Origin: Bacteroidales bacterium
GTDB lineage: Bacteria; Bacteroidota; Bacteroidia; Bacteroidales; UBA1402
Length of the DNA stretch: 64,000 nt
Assembly: GCA_017464285.1 (NCBI GenBank)
Contig: JAFUDT010000003.1
Span: forward strand, 346,600 to 410,599
Direction of reading: 5' to 3'
A program made the position numbers and the translations under genes. This document shows positions 21,342-31,284 of this stretch, piece after piece. The first letter of the stretch is position 1. Every line of letters starts with the position of its first letter. The notes below the pieces were generated by a model. That model was given only the letters and a program-made list of their open reading frames with translations, was not told the origin of the DNA and searched no databases.

Positions 21342-24300
21342 ATGAAACTCACCAAGCACATTTTGCCGGCAGCCCTTCTGATGCTGAGCAGCGGTCTGTG
21401 GGCCGAAGCCCCGAGAACCATGACAGCTCTTCGTGAACATTTCGTCAATCCTACAGAGGAATCGGCTCCCTGGATTTTCTGGTACTGGATGAACGGTGCC
21501 GTCACCAAAGAGGGGATTACGGCCGATCTGGAAGCCATGAAGGAGATAGGCCTGGAAGGAACGTATCTGATGCCTATCCGGGACTCTTCCAGAGTGCAGT
21601 TCATGCCTAATTCCGTCCTGCAGGGAACGGAGCGTTGGTGGGACATGGTCGGTTGGTCAATGCAAGAAGCCGACCGCCTGGGACTGAAGATGGGTCTGCA
21701 TATCTGCGACGGCTTTGCCCTGGCCGGCGGCCCGTGGATTACACCGGAAATGTCCATGCAGAAAGTGGTCTATTCCATGCAGAGCCTCTCCGGCGGTCAG
21801 TACAGGACTCTTGTCTTGGAGCAGCCTGCCTCCCAGGAAGGCTATTATCGCGATATTGCCTGTCTGGCACTGCCTGTGGGCTTGAATGTCAGTACTGATC
21901 AGATCAGTCCCCGGGTCAGCTGCAGTACGGGCGAAGATGTCTCCTTCCTGCCCGACGGCCACGGCAAGCTGGTTTCCAAGACACCGCTCTGGGTGCAATA
22001 CGCCTTCGACGAGCCTTTTACGGCGGCTTCGATGACGGTCTATCCGAGCGGCACCAATTTCCAGGCGCTGCGCTGGCGGGTGGCCGTCAGCGATGACGGT
22101 GAGACTTTCCGTGACATCAAGACCTGTCAGCCTGCCCGCCGGGGATGGCAGGACACGGATGCGCCCAACACTTATTCGCTGCCCGAGACCACGGCACGCT
22201 ATTTCCGTTTTTATTGGACGCCTGAAGGGACTGAACCCGGGGCAGAAGACTTGGATGCCGCCAAATGGAAAGCCGACCTGAGTGTCCGCCGCATCCGTCT
22301 GAGCTCGCTGCCGCTCATCGAGAACTTCGAGGGCAAGACCGGCCTGGTATGGCGACTGAGTCCGCGTCAGACGTCCGGTGATATCGCCCCGGCCTCCTGT
22401 GTAGCCCTGGAGGATATCATTGACTTGAGCGACCGGATGGACGCCAGGGGGGTACTGAGCGATGTCCGCCTGCCTCGCGACCGCCAGTGGCTGATACTCC
22501 GGCTGGGTCATACATCGACCGGCCACCGCAATGATACGGGAGGCGGTGCCAAAGGCCTGGAATGTGACAAATTCAGTCCCGAGGCCATCCGTCTTCAATT
22601 CGACAACTGGTTCGGCGCAGCCTACAAACATATCGACCCCTCCCTGCTCCGGCGGGTGCTGGTACGCATGCATTCCGACAGTTGGGAATGCGGGAGCCAG
22701 AACTGGACCGGCCGCTTCCTGGAAGAATTCAAAGCCCGCCGGCAGTACGACCTGAAGCCTTATCTGGCTTTGTACGCCGGTATTCCGCTGGTCAGTGCCG
22801 AGACTTCTGAAGCGGTCCTGTACGACATCCGTCTGACCATTGCCGAGATGGTCCACGACATTTTCTTCCGTACGCTGTCCGGCCTGGCGCACGACTACGG
22901 CTGCCAGTTCAGTTCGGAATGTGTGGCGCCCACCATGCTCAGCGACGGCCTGCTACACTATGACATGGTCGACCTGCCGATGGGTGAATATTGGCTGGAC
23001 AGTCCGACTCACGACAAGCCCAACGACATGTTCGACGCCATCTCGGCGGCTCATATCTATGGCAAGAACCTGGTACAGGCAGAAGGTTTCACACAGCTCA
23101 GAGCTCTGTGGAAGGAATATCCCGGCATGCTCAAGACCTTGGGCGACTACAACCTTGCCCTGGGCATGAACAAACTCTTTTTCCATGTCTTCTGCCAGCA
23201 TCCTTTCCCGGGTAAGTATCCGGGTATGACGCTCGACGGTATCGGCCTGTATATGCACGGCAGCCAGACCTGGTGGCCCTTTGCCGGTGCCTGGGTCGAG
23301 TATATCAAACGTTGCCAGACCATGTTGCAGTATGGACATCCGGTGGTCGACATCGCTGTCTTCACGGGAGAGAACCTGCCTTCGCGTTCCGTATTGCCCG
23401 ACAAGCTGGTCGCTTCGCTGCCCGGACTGTTCGGGCCCGAGAGGGTGGCCTCGGAGGCTGAACGCGTCAAAAACGAGGGACAGCCGGTACATTCCACCTC
23501 GGTGGCGGTGACGGCAGCGAAGAACATGGTGACGGCCGACCTGTGGACCGACCCTCTGCGCGGCTACAAATACGACTGCATCAACCCTGACGCTCTGCTG
23601 CGTCTGGCCAGCGTCCGTGACGGGCGGATGGTACTGCCCGGCGGGGCATCCTACAAGGTGCTCGTCCTGCCCCTGGCTCATCCCATGGCTCCCGATGCCG
23701 AATACCTGAGCTATGAAATACTGCAGAAGATCAAGACACTGCAGGATGGAGGAGTGGTGGTCATGCTGCCGCCGACCCTGCCCGTAGCCTCTCCTTCCCA
23801 TACCGGCACGGCATCGGGTCGTATCTCTGCGGACGACTACCGGCAGCTGGCTCAGGCAGTCTGGGCCCGGGCCCGGGAAACAGGTACCGTATTGCCTTAT
23901 ATGGAGGCCGGTCTGGATTCGCTGGGACTGACCCCGGATATCCGTTTCTTCGACACCCAGGGCCGACTGCTGGACGACATCGCCTGGAATCACCGCAGCG
24001 ACGGAGTGAACGACATCTGGTTTGTCTCCAACCAGAGCGGCAGCGCCCGTCGGGTACTGGTGCAGCTGCGTGAGAGCGACAACAACCTGGTGGAACTTTG
24101 GCAGCCGCTCACGGGCGAGGTGACCAACCTGCGTGCCGGCGGCTGGGAACACGGCCGGGTCATTCACCTGAGCCTGGAAAAGAACGGCTCGGTCTTTATC
24201 GTCATGCGCGGTACGCCCGGCATCGACCGTGACGGCAATGCCGAATACCGCACCGTGGCCCGTACAGTACGTCCTGCTGCCACCGACCGCCAGCTGCTGC

Positions 24301-24839
24301 CCATGAAGTTCTCACCCTGGCAGATCACCTTGCACCGGGCCGACACGACCCTGCAGGTCAAGGAACTTTTCGACTGGAGCCAGGCCGCCCAGCCCAAGAT
24401 CCGCTATTATTCCGGCATGGCCGGCTACCGTAGCACCTTCGAAGTGAAACTGCCCAAGGAGCAGCCTGAGAATGCCCGTTATTTCCTGCAGTTTGAACAT
24501 GTCGACGTAGCTGCAGGCGTAAAGGTCAACGGCGAGGACTGCGGCACCATCTGGTGCGAGCCTTACCGGGTAGAAGTCACCCGGGTACTGAAAAACGGCC
24601 GCAATACCCTGGAGATAGAAGTGGCCAACACCTGGTACAACTATACCCAGGCCTATAACTACGGGGTAGTCAATGACGACAATTACTGGACTAACGGACG
24701 TACCTGGGATTACCGGACCCGGGGCTCTGTCTCGGAGGTCAGCCTGCAGCCTTCGGGCCTTTGGGGGCATGTGGACCTGCTGCTCGAAAGCCCCAAACAA
24801 CTCAATACAATGATCCAATCACAGCAACAGACACGATGA
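21342..24839 (+). CDS. Alpha-L-rhamnosidase, GH106
   Basis: A 1165-residue secreted protein with signal peptide (ending near GLWAEA). The N-terminal APWIFWYWMNGAVTKEG and ITADLEAMKEIGLEGTYL are the GH106 barrel entry. DSWECGSQNWTGRF near residue 449 holds the predicted catalytic Glu, and SECVAPTMLSDG follows. Beta-sandwich domains at the C terminus (FLQFEHVDVAAGVKVNGEDCG, split by loops) complete the multi-domain layout. GH106 enzymes release L-rhamnose, including from rhamnogalacturonan-II chains. The gene lies 24 nt after the GH2 stop and its own stop overlaps the next start. Confidence 0.88.
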   Translation: MKLTKHILPAALLMLSSGLWAEAPRTMTALREHFVNPTEESAPWIFWYWMNGAVTKEGITADLEAMKEIGLEGTYLMPIRDSSRVQFMPNSVLQGTERWWDMVGWSMQEADRLGLKMGLHICDGFALAGGPWITPEMSMQKVVYSMQSLSGGQYRTLVLEQPASQEGYYRDIACLALPVGLNVSTDQISPRVSCSTGEDVSFLPDGHGKLVSKTPLWVQYAFDEPFTAASMTVYPSGTNFQALRWRVAVSDDGETFRDIKTCQPARRGWQDTDAPNTYSLPETTARYFRFYWTPEGTEPGAEDLDAAKWKADLSVRRIRLSSLPLIENFEGKTGLVWRLSPRQTSGDIAPASCVALEDIIDLSDRMDARGVLSDVRLPRDRQWLILRLGHTSTGHRNDTGGGAKGLECDKFSPEAIRLQFDNWFGAAYKHIDPSLLRRVLVRMHSDSWECGSQNWTGRFLEEFKARRQYDLKPYLALYAGIPLVSAETSEAVLYDIRLTIAEMVHDIFFRTLSGLAHDYGCQFSSECVAPTMLSDGLLHYDMVDLPMGEYWLDSPTHDKPNDMFDAISAAHIYGKNLVQAEGFTQLRALWKEYPGMLKTLGDYNLALGMNKLFFHVFCQHPFPGKYPGMTLDGIGLYMHGSQTWWPFAGAWVEYIKRCQTMLQYGHPVVDIAVFTGENLPSRSVLPDKLVASLPGLFGPERVASEAERVKNEGQPVHSTSVAVTAAKNMVTADLWTDPLRGYKYDCINPDALLRLASVRDGRMVLPGGASYKVLVLPLAHPMAPDAEYLSYEILQKIKTLQDGGVVVMLPPTLPVASPSHTGTASGRISADDYRQLAQAVWARARETGTVLPYMEAGLDSLGLTPDIRFFDTQGRLLDDIAWNHRSDGVNDIWFVSNQSGSARRVLVQLRESDNNLVELWQPLTGEVTNLRAGGWEHGRVIHLSLEKNGSVFIVMRGTPGIDRDGNAEYRTVARTVRPAATDRQLLPMKFSPWQITLHRADTTLQVKELFDWSQAAQPKIRYYSGMAGYRSTFEVKLPKEQPENARYFLQFEHVDVAAGVKVNGEDCGTIWCEPYRVEVTRVLKNGRNTLEIEVANTWYNYTQAYNYGVVNDDNYWTNGRTWDYRTRGSVSEVSLQPSGLWGHVDLLLESPKQLNTMIQSQQQTR

Positions 24840-26278
24840 ACAGACTATGGATAGTTTTGGCGGCCGCGCTGCTCAGCCAGGCCGCCGCAAGGGCAGAGGT
24901 GACCCTGCCGTCTTTCTTTACGGACAACATGCTCCTGCAGCAGCAGAGCCGGGCGGCCCTCTGGGGTACGGCGACTCCGAACAGGATGGTGCGTGTCAAG
25001 ACTTCGTGGAACAACCGGGAGACCAAGGTAATGGCCGACGAACAGGGTTCCTGGAAGTGCTATGTCGAAACCCCGGTCGCCGGCGGCCCCTATTACATTG
25101 TTTTCAATGACGGACAGGAGAAAGTCGTGGACAACGTCCTGATCGGCGAGCTCTGGTTTTGTTCCGGCCAGTCCAACATGGAACAGCCCATGAAGGGCTA
25201 TACTTCCCAGTCGATTGAAAACGCTGAGCGGGATATTTTCCTGAGTACAGACGCCTCCCTGCGCCTGTTTACCGTGAGCCGGGCTGCCCGCGCCGAACTT
25301 CAGGACGATGTCAAGGGGGCCTGGGCCGAGGCCGAACCTGCCGTGGTGCAGGACTTTTCGGCCACAGCTTATCATTTCGGACGTTTTCTGCGCCAGGCGC
25401 TCAATGTCCCGGTCGGCCTGATTGTCAGCAGCTGGGGCGGCACGCCGGCCCAGGCCTGGACCAGTGGCGAATACCTGGCCGATTTTCCCGAATATCCTGT
25501 GCCCCAGGCCGGTCAGCGCTTTACAGGCAACACCCCCTCGGCCCTTTACAACGGCATGGTGCATCCCTTCCTGGGACTGACCATGAGGGGAGTCATCTGG
25601 TATCAGGGTGAATCCAACTACGAACGTCCCGATCTCTATGCCCGCCTGTTTACCAAGATGGTACAGTGCTGGCGCGAAAACTGGGGTATCGGCGAGTTCC
25701 CCTTCTATTATTGCCAGATTGCTCCATACGACTACAGCATCATCACCAAGTCGGGCGAGCCGGTCATCAATTCGGCCTATTTGCGGGAAGCACAGCTCCA
25801 GGCCGAGGAAATGATCCCCAATTCGGCCATGGTCGTCCTCATGGACGGCGGTTTGAAGGGAGGCATCCATCCCCGCAAAAAACAACTGGCCGGCGAACGT
25901 CTGGCCATGAAGGCCCTGGCCGGTACTTACGGGTTCAAGATCCCGGTCGAGAGTCCGCGGCTGGCCAGTATGGAGGTACGTGACAGTGTGGCCGTGCTCA
26001 CATTCGACCATTCTCCCAAATATCTCGACTGTACCCGTGGTGAGCTGCAATGGTTCACCATCGCAGGCGAAGACAGCATTTTCTATCCGGCTCAGGCCAA
26101 GATCAAGTGGAACTCCAACATCATAGAGGTCCAGGCCCCTCAGGTGGCCCGTCCGGTAGCGGTGCGCTACGCTTTCTCCAACTGGGCCGACGGCGACCTG
26201 TTCGGCCAGAACGGCTGGCCCGTCTCCTCGTTCCGCACCGACGACTGGCCGATAAAGCCCGAATGTATCAAAGAATAA
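24836..26278 (+). CDS. SGNH-type sialate/pectin O-acetylesterase (SASA)
   Basis: A 480-residue secreted esterase. The signal peptide is MNRLWIVLAAALLSQAAARA; the start at 24836 overlaps the GH106 stop (ATGA) and removes 25 spurious residues. An N-terminal Ig-like half precedes the SGNH domain. CSGQSNMEQPM holds the catalytic Ser113, SSWGGTPAQAW the block with oxyanion Gly, and YQGESN the Asn block. GGIHPRKK contains the catalytic His with an Asp four to eight residues before. It probably removes acetyl groups from glycans so that the rhamnosidases can work. Confidence 0.85.
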   Translation: MNRLWIVLAAALLSQAAARAEVTLPSFFTDNMLLQQQSRAALWGTATPNRMVRVKTSWNNRETKVMADEQGSWKCYVETPVAGGPYYIVFNDGQEKVVDNVLIGELWFCSGQSNMEQPMKGYTSQSIENAERDIFLSTDASLRLFTVSRAARAELQDDVKGAWAEAEPAVVQDFSATAYHFGRFLRQALNVPVGLIVSSWGGTPAQAWTSGEYLADFPEYPVPQAGQRFTGNTPSALYNGMVHPFLGLTMRGVIWYQGESNYERPDLYARLFTKMVQCWRENWGIGEFPFYYCQIAPYDYSIITKSGEPVINSAYLREAQLQAEEMIPNSAMVVLMDGGLKGGIHPRKKQLAGERLAMKALAGTYGFKIPVESPRLASMEVRDSVAVLTFDHSPKYLDCTRGELQWFTIAGEDSIFYPAQAKIKWNSNIIEVQAPQVARPVAVRYAFSNWADGDLFGQNGWPVSSFRTDDWPIKPECIKE

Positions 26279-26297
26279 CTCAGAAAACAAGCAAGCT

Positions 26298-28670
26298 ATG
26301 ATACGCAAAAGTCTGTTGTGCCTGGGGTTGCTGTGCACGCTCAGCCTGACTGCCTGCCGCGCGACGGAAAATACAGCTACGCTGCCTTGGCAGCAGGATT
26401 TCAACCCGGTGAAAGGCTACGATGTCTGCTGGACGAGCCAGAGCCGTAATTCGAGTGAGTCGATGCCTTGCGGCGGAGGCGACATCGGATTGAATGTCTG
26501 GGTGGAGAACGGCGACCTGCTGTTTTATGTGAACCGCAGCGGCACTTTCGACGAGGACAATACCCTGCTCAAGCTGGGGCGGGTGAGAATCTCCTTTGAG
26601 CATCCGCTCGACTCGGACTGGTTCTGTCAGACACTGTTGCTGGAAAAGGGCCGCGTGTTGGTTCAGGCGGGCGAAGAGGATGTCCGGACCGACATCGAAG
26701 TCTGGACAGATGTCTTTCAGCCCGTGGTGCACGTGGATATCCGTTCGGCCCTCAAACAGCGTATATGGGCCTCTTACGAAAGCTGGCGCTATGAGGACCG
26801 TCCCCTGCGCAAGAACGAAGGCTTCATGACTTCCTACAAATGGGCTCCTCCCAAGGGGCTTATGGTCAAGGCCGACCAGATGGAGACGCATCGCCGCAAC
26901 ATCACCTTCCTGCACCAGAACCCCCAGTCGCCGACCATGTTCGACGTGACGGTCGGACAGCAGGGTATGGAAGCGCTTAAAGACAGTCTCTACAACCCCA
27001 TCGCCAACCTGGTTTTCGGTGGACGTCTGTCGGGCAGGGGACTGCGTTTTGAGGGTGTCACCGACGGTCGCTATCTCGATACCGATTACCGGGCTTTCCG
27101 TCTGAAAAGCCGACGCAGCCGCCATCATCGCGTGCAGCTGACTCTCTGCACCCTGCAGGGAGAGAAGGGTACGGCTCCGGCCAAAATCAGGAAACAATGG
27201 CTCAAGGCTCTGAGCAGACAGGCGCGGCGCGTGCACTACAACCGGGACCAGGCCCGCACGCTGGCTTGGTGGCAGCAGTTCTGGAATCGCAGCTATATCC
27301 GTATCAACAGCGATTTTGAGCGGGTGGACGACGCCTCCTACGAAGCATGGAAAGTGGGTCGCAATTATCAGCTTTTCCGTTATCAGCTGGCCTGTAACGC
27401 CTACGGTAGCTGGCCGACCAAATTCAACGGCGGACTGCTCACCTTCGATCCGGTCTTTGTCAATGCCCAGCGGCCTTTCAGCCCCGATTTCCGCAACTGG
27501 GGCGGCGGCACCTTCACGGCCCAGAACCAGCGGCTGGTCTATTTCCCGATGCTCAAGAGCGGAGATGCGGACATGATGATTCCGCAGTTCGAGTTCTACC
27601 GCCGCCTGCAGCGCAATGCCGAGGCTCGCAGCCGCCATTACTGGCAGCATGAGGGGGCCTGCTTCACCGAGCAGATGGAGAACTTCGGACTGCCCAATCC
27701 CAGCGAATATACCTGGAAACGTCCGGCTGACAGTGATCCCGGCGTGGAATACAACAAATGGCTCGAATACCTCTGGGACACATCCCTGGAGTTCTGCTAT
27801 ATGATACTCGAAGCCCGTCGCTACGAGGGCATGGACATTGCCCGGTATATACCCCTTATCGAAAGCTGTCTGACATTTTTCGACCGGCACTACCGTTACG
27901 AAGCCCGCCTTCGCGGAGAGTCCGAACTGGACGAGAACGGCTGTCTGAGGATATATCCGGGCTCCGGCTGTGAGACCTATAAGCTGGCTTTGAATCCTGC
28001 TTCGACGGTGGCCGCCCTCAGGGTGCTGACAGAAAGCCTGCTGGCCTATCCTTTGAGCCAGGTGCAGCGTCAGCGCTGGGAGGCCTTCCTGACGACTGTC
28101 CCGCCATTGCCCGTCCGGGAAGTGGACGGCCGGCAGATGCTGGCTCCGGCCGAGGCCTGGGACCGGGTCAACAATACGGAGGCCCCGCAGCTCTATGCCG
28201 TGTTCCCTTGGCGGATAATCGGCGTGGACTCACCCGAGCGTGAACTGGCTCTGAATGCCTATTGGTACGATTCCGATGTCAGGAAGTTCTACAGCCATGT
28301 GGGCTGGAAGCAATACAATATTTTCGCGGCCTGCCTGGGACTCAGAGACGAAGCCAAATCGCTGACTTTGCAGAAGTTTGCTGATGCCCCTCACCGTTTC
28401 CCGACTTTCTGGGGCCCCGGCTTCGACTGGACTCCCGACCACAACTGGGGCGGATCGGCCATGATCGGCCTGCAGGAGATGCTGCTTCAGTGCCGGGGCG
28501 ACAGCCTGATTCTGTTTCCCTCCTGGCCCAGGGACTGGGATGTCAGCTTCAAGTTGCACGCCCCTGGGCAGACACTGGTCGAGGCCACGCTCAAGAACGG
28601 GGAAATGACCGCCTTGAAGGTCACTCCCTCAGAACGGGGAAAAGACATTATTAACTGGATAAACAGATAA
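26298..28670 (+). CDS. DUF5703 lipoprotein, predicted alpha/alpha-6 glycosidase of unknown activity
   Basis: A 790-residue lipoprotein (SLTAC, Cys20). The N-terminal half is a beta-sandwich (MPCGGGDIGLNVWVENGDLLFYV, split by turns). The rest is a helical barrel with FNGGLLTFDP, FRNWGGGTFTAQNQRL, PMLKSGDADMM and HEGACFTEQMENFG, and a final PDHNWGGSAMIGLQEML. This matches the DUF5703 proteins seen beside rhamnosidases and resembles GH65/GH95-type clan architecture. No activity is known to me. Conserved Glu/Asp around HEGACFTEQ and GGSAM are candidate catalytic residues. It is in the middle of the operon, 19 nt after the esterase. Confidence 0.65.
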   Translation: MIRKSLLCLGLLCTLSLTACRATENTATLPWQQDFNPVKGYDVCWTSQSRNSSESMPCGGGDIGLNVWVENGDLLFYVNRSGTFDEDNTLLKLGRVRISFEHPLDSDWFCQTLLLEKGRVLVQAGEEDVRTDIEVWTDVFQPVVHVDIRSALKQRIWASYESWRYEDRPLRKNEGFMTSYKWAPPKGLMVKADQMETHRRNITFLHQNPQSPTMFDVTVGQQGMEALKDSLYNPIANLVFGGRLSGRGLRFEGVTDGRYLDTDYRAFRLKSRRSRHHRVQLTLCTLQGEKGTAPAKIRKQWLKALSRQARRVHYNRDQARTLAWWQQFWNRSYIRINSDFERVDDASYEAWKVGRNYQLFRYQLACNAYGSWPTKFNGGLLTFDPVFVNAQRPFSPDFRNWGGGTFTAQNQRLVYFPMLKSGDADMMIPQFEFYRRLQRNAEARSRHYWQHEGACFTEQMENFGLPNPSEYTWKRPADSDPGVEYNKWLEYLWDTSLEFCYMILEARRYEGMDIARYIPLIESCLTFFDRHYRYEARLRGESELDENGCLRIYPGSGCETYKLALNPASTVAALRVLTESLLAYPLSQVQRQRWEAFLTTVPPLPVREVDGRQMLAPAEAWDRVNNTEAPQLYAVFPWRIIGVDSPERELALNAYWYDSDVRKFYSHVGWKQYNIFAACLGLRDEAKSLTLQKFADAPHRFPTFWGPGFDWTPDHNWGGSAMIGLQEMLLQCRGDSLILFPSWPRDWDVSFKLHAPGQTLVEATLKNGEMTALKVTPSERGKDIINWINR

Positions 28671-28672
28671 AC

Positions 28673-31270
28673 ATGAAAAAATTGCTCATATTGACAGGCT
28701 GTCTGCTGTCTGCCATTGCTGCTCTCCACGCCTGGCAGCCGCAGATTTCCGTAGCCGGTTTCTTCCCGGTGGAAGAAGGTGGCCGGCAGATCTATGACTT
28801 CAATCCCGGCTGGCGTTACTACCGGGGAGACGTTGCCCACGGCGGCAGCAGGGAGCTGGACGATTCCGCCTGGGAAGTGGTGTCCGTGCCTCATACCGTC
28901 CAGCTGATGCCGGCCGAAGGCAGCGGCAGCCGCAACTATCAGGGCAAGGCTTGGTATCGCAAGCATTTCGTAGTGGACCCGGCTTTGAAAGGACAGCGTG
29001 TACAGCTTTATTTCGAGGCGGTGATGGGTCGCGCCGATGTCTGGATCAACGGCGAGCATGTCCGGCAGCATGTGGGCGGCTACCTGCCTTTTTCCGTGGT
29101 GCTCAACGACTATGGTGTCCTGCCCGGCGACAGCTGTCTGGTGGCCGTCTGTGCCGACAACAGCGATGACAAGAGCTATCCTCCGGGCAAGACCCAGTAC
29201 ACCCTGGACTTTGCCTATCATGGCGGCATCTACCGGGATGTGTGGATGATTGCCACTTCGCCGGTCTATATCACCGATGCCGTGACCGAGCGTCACCAGA
29301 CCGCAGGCGGAGGCGTGTTCCTGCACTACAGCGACATTTCGGAAGACCGGGCCACGGTCCATGTCGAAACCGAACTGGGCAACCGCCTGCCCAAATCCGC
29401 AGCCGTGACAGTCGAGACATGGCTCTGCGACCGCCAGGGCAAGCCCCTGTACAAATCCCGCAAGGGTATGACACTTCCTGCAGGCGGTTTCCAGACGCTG
29501 AGTCAGTCGTTTACCGTGAAGCGTCCGCATCTGTGGTCGCCCGAGGACCCTTATCTGTATCAGGTAAAGATACAGGTGCGTCAGCAGCAGCGCAAGATGG
29601 ACGCTGTGATGCTCAAGGCCGGTATCCGCCGGGCGGAATTCCGTGGCCGCGACGGCTTCTGGCTCAACGGCAAGCCCTATCATCAGCTGATCGGGGTGAA
29701 CCGTCACCAGGATTTTGCCTATGTGGGCAATGCGCTGCCCAATTCCCGGCACTGGCGCGATGTCAGGATGCTGCGGGAGGGTGGCTGCACCATCATACGC
29801 TCGGCCCATTATCCGCAGGATCCTGCCTGGATGGATGCCTGCGATGAATTGGGTATCTTCATGATTGTGCCTACGCCTGGCTGGCAGTACTGGAACAAGG
29901 ATCCGCAGTTTGAGCAGTATGTGCTCGACGATGTGACGCAGATGATCCGCCGCGACCGCAACCACAGCTCGGTGCTCATGTGGGAGCCGATTCTCAATGA
30001 GACCCGCTTCCCCTTGGAGTTTTCCATGAAAGCCCTGCAGCTGACCCGCGATGAGTTTCCCTATGAAGGAGCCCCGGAGGCCGTGGCCGACAAAGGCTCG
30101 GCCGGCGTGGCCGAAAACTACGGCGTGGTCTATGGCTGGCCCACTGACACCGGCACGGTGACACAGAGCATCTTTACTCGCGAGTTCGGGGAGAATGTCG
30201 ACGACTGGTATGCCCAGAACAACAACAACCGGGCCTCGCGCAGCTGGGGAGAAGGGCCGCTCACGGTTCAGGCCATGTCGCTGGCCGAATCCTATGATGC
30301 CATGTTCCGCGGACAGCGCCAGTTCATCGGCGGTGCCCAGTGGCACAGCTTCGACCACCAGCGGGGTTACCATCCCGATCCCTATTGGGGCGGCCAGGCA
30401 GATGCCTTCCGTCAGCCCAAGTACGCCTATTACATGTTCAAGAGTCAGGTGCCGGCCGACTGGTCGCATCCGCTTGTCGAATCTGGTCCGATGGTCTATA
30501 TCGCCCACGAAATCATGCCTTTCTCCAGCCCCGATGTCACGGTCTTCAGCAATTGTGATTCGGTGCGTCTCATCATCCGCGAGACGGATACCATGATGCA
30601 GGCGGTGGTCCATGCTCCCGACGGCATGCCCTCCAGACCGGTAGTCTTCAAGGGAGCCTACGATTTCTGGAAGATGCGTGAAAAAAGTTATCTGCAGAAA
30701 AACTGGCAGGCGGTCAGCTTCATTGCCGAAGGTATCATCGGCGGACAGGTGGTCTGCCGGGAAAAGAAGATGCCTTCTCGCCGTTCGACCCGTCTCAGCC
30801 TGCGTGTCGAGGAAAACGGTCAGCCTCTGGTGGCCGACGGCAGTGATTTTATTGTCGTAGTGGCCGAGGTGACGGACGACAACGGCAATGTCCGCCGGCT
30901 GGCCAAGGACAATATCTGGTTCACGGTCGAAGGGGAGGGCAGTATCATCGGTGACGCTGCCATCGGCGCCAATCCGCGCGCCGTGGAGTTCGGTTCCGCC
31001 CCCATCCTGGTACGTTCGACCATGAAGCCGGGGAAGATCCGGGTCAGGGCCCGTGTCCTGTACGAAGGACAGATGGCTCCCCAGGCGGCCGAAATCGAAT
31101 TTGAAAGCATTCCCGCCCTGCTGCCGGCCGTCTTTTCGGAACTTGCCGCTCCCTCCCGCAAGCCGGTCTATGACCATGCTGTCGAGAAACCTCAGTTAAC
31201 AAATGACGAGATTAATCGTCTATTAGATGAGGTCGAACAGCAACAGACCGACTTCGGAGAGAAAAAGTAA
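28673..31270 (+). CDS. GH2 beta-glycosidase, secreted (second GH2)
   Basis: An 865-residue protein with signal peptide (MKKLLILTGCLLSAIAALHA). The GH2 order is sugar-binding domain (VSVPHTVQLMPAEG, YFEAVMGRADVWINGEHV), Ig-like domain and TIM barrel. LIGVNRHQDFAYVG starts the barrel, WEPILNE near residue 441 is the acid/base region and FTREFGEN near 504 the nucleophile region. It ends with two Ig-like domains and a charged tail. The barrel differs strongly from the LacZ-like gene at 17937, so a different bond is likely. Rhamnogalacturonan-II loci carry GH2 enzymes acting on beta-uronides, one possible role. Two nt separate it from the DUF5703 stop. Confidence 0.88.
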   Translation: MKKLLILTGCLLSAIAALHAWQPQISVAGFFPVEEGGRQIYDFNPGWRYYRGDVAHGGSRELDDSAWEVVSVPHTVQLMPAEGSGSRNYQGKAWYRKHFVVDPALKGQRVQLYFEAVMGRADVWINGEHVRQHVGGYLPFSVVLNDYGVLPGDSCLVAVCADNSDDKSYPPGKTQYTLDFAYHGGIYRDVWMIATSPVYITDAVTERHQTAGGGVFLHYSDISEDRATVHVETELGNRLPKSAAVTVETWLCDRQGKPLYKSRKGMTLPAGGFQTLSQSFTVKRPHLWSPEDPYLYQVKIQVRQQQRKMDAVMLKAGIRRAEFRGRDGFWLNGKPYHQLIGVNRHQDFAYVGNALPNSRHWRDVRMLREGGCTIIRSAHYPQDPAWMDACDELGIFMIVPTPGWQYWNKDPQFEQYVLDDVTQMIRRDRNHSSVLMWEPILNETRFPLEFSMKALQLTRDEFPYEGAPEAVADKGSAGVAENYGVVYGWPTDTGTVTQSIFTREFGENVDDWYAQNNNNRASRSWGEGPLTVQAMSLAESYDAMFRGQRQFIGGAQWHSFDHQRGYHPDPYWGGQADAFRQPKYAYYMFKSQVPADWSHPLVESGPMVYIAHEIMPFSSPDVTVFSNCDSVRLIIRETDTMMQAVVHAPDGMPSRPVVFKGAYDFWKMREKSYLQKNWQAVSFIAEGIIGGQVVCREKKMPSRRSTRLSLRVEENGQPLVADGSDFIVVVAEVTDDNGNVRRLAKDNIWFTVEGEGSIIGDAAIGANPRAVEFGSAPILVRSTMKPGKIRVRARVLYEGQMAPQAAEIEFESIPALLPAVFSELAAPSRKPVYDHAVEKPQLTNDEINRLLDEVEQQQTDFGEKK

Positions 31271-31284
31271 GTGCGGAATAAATC

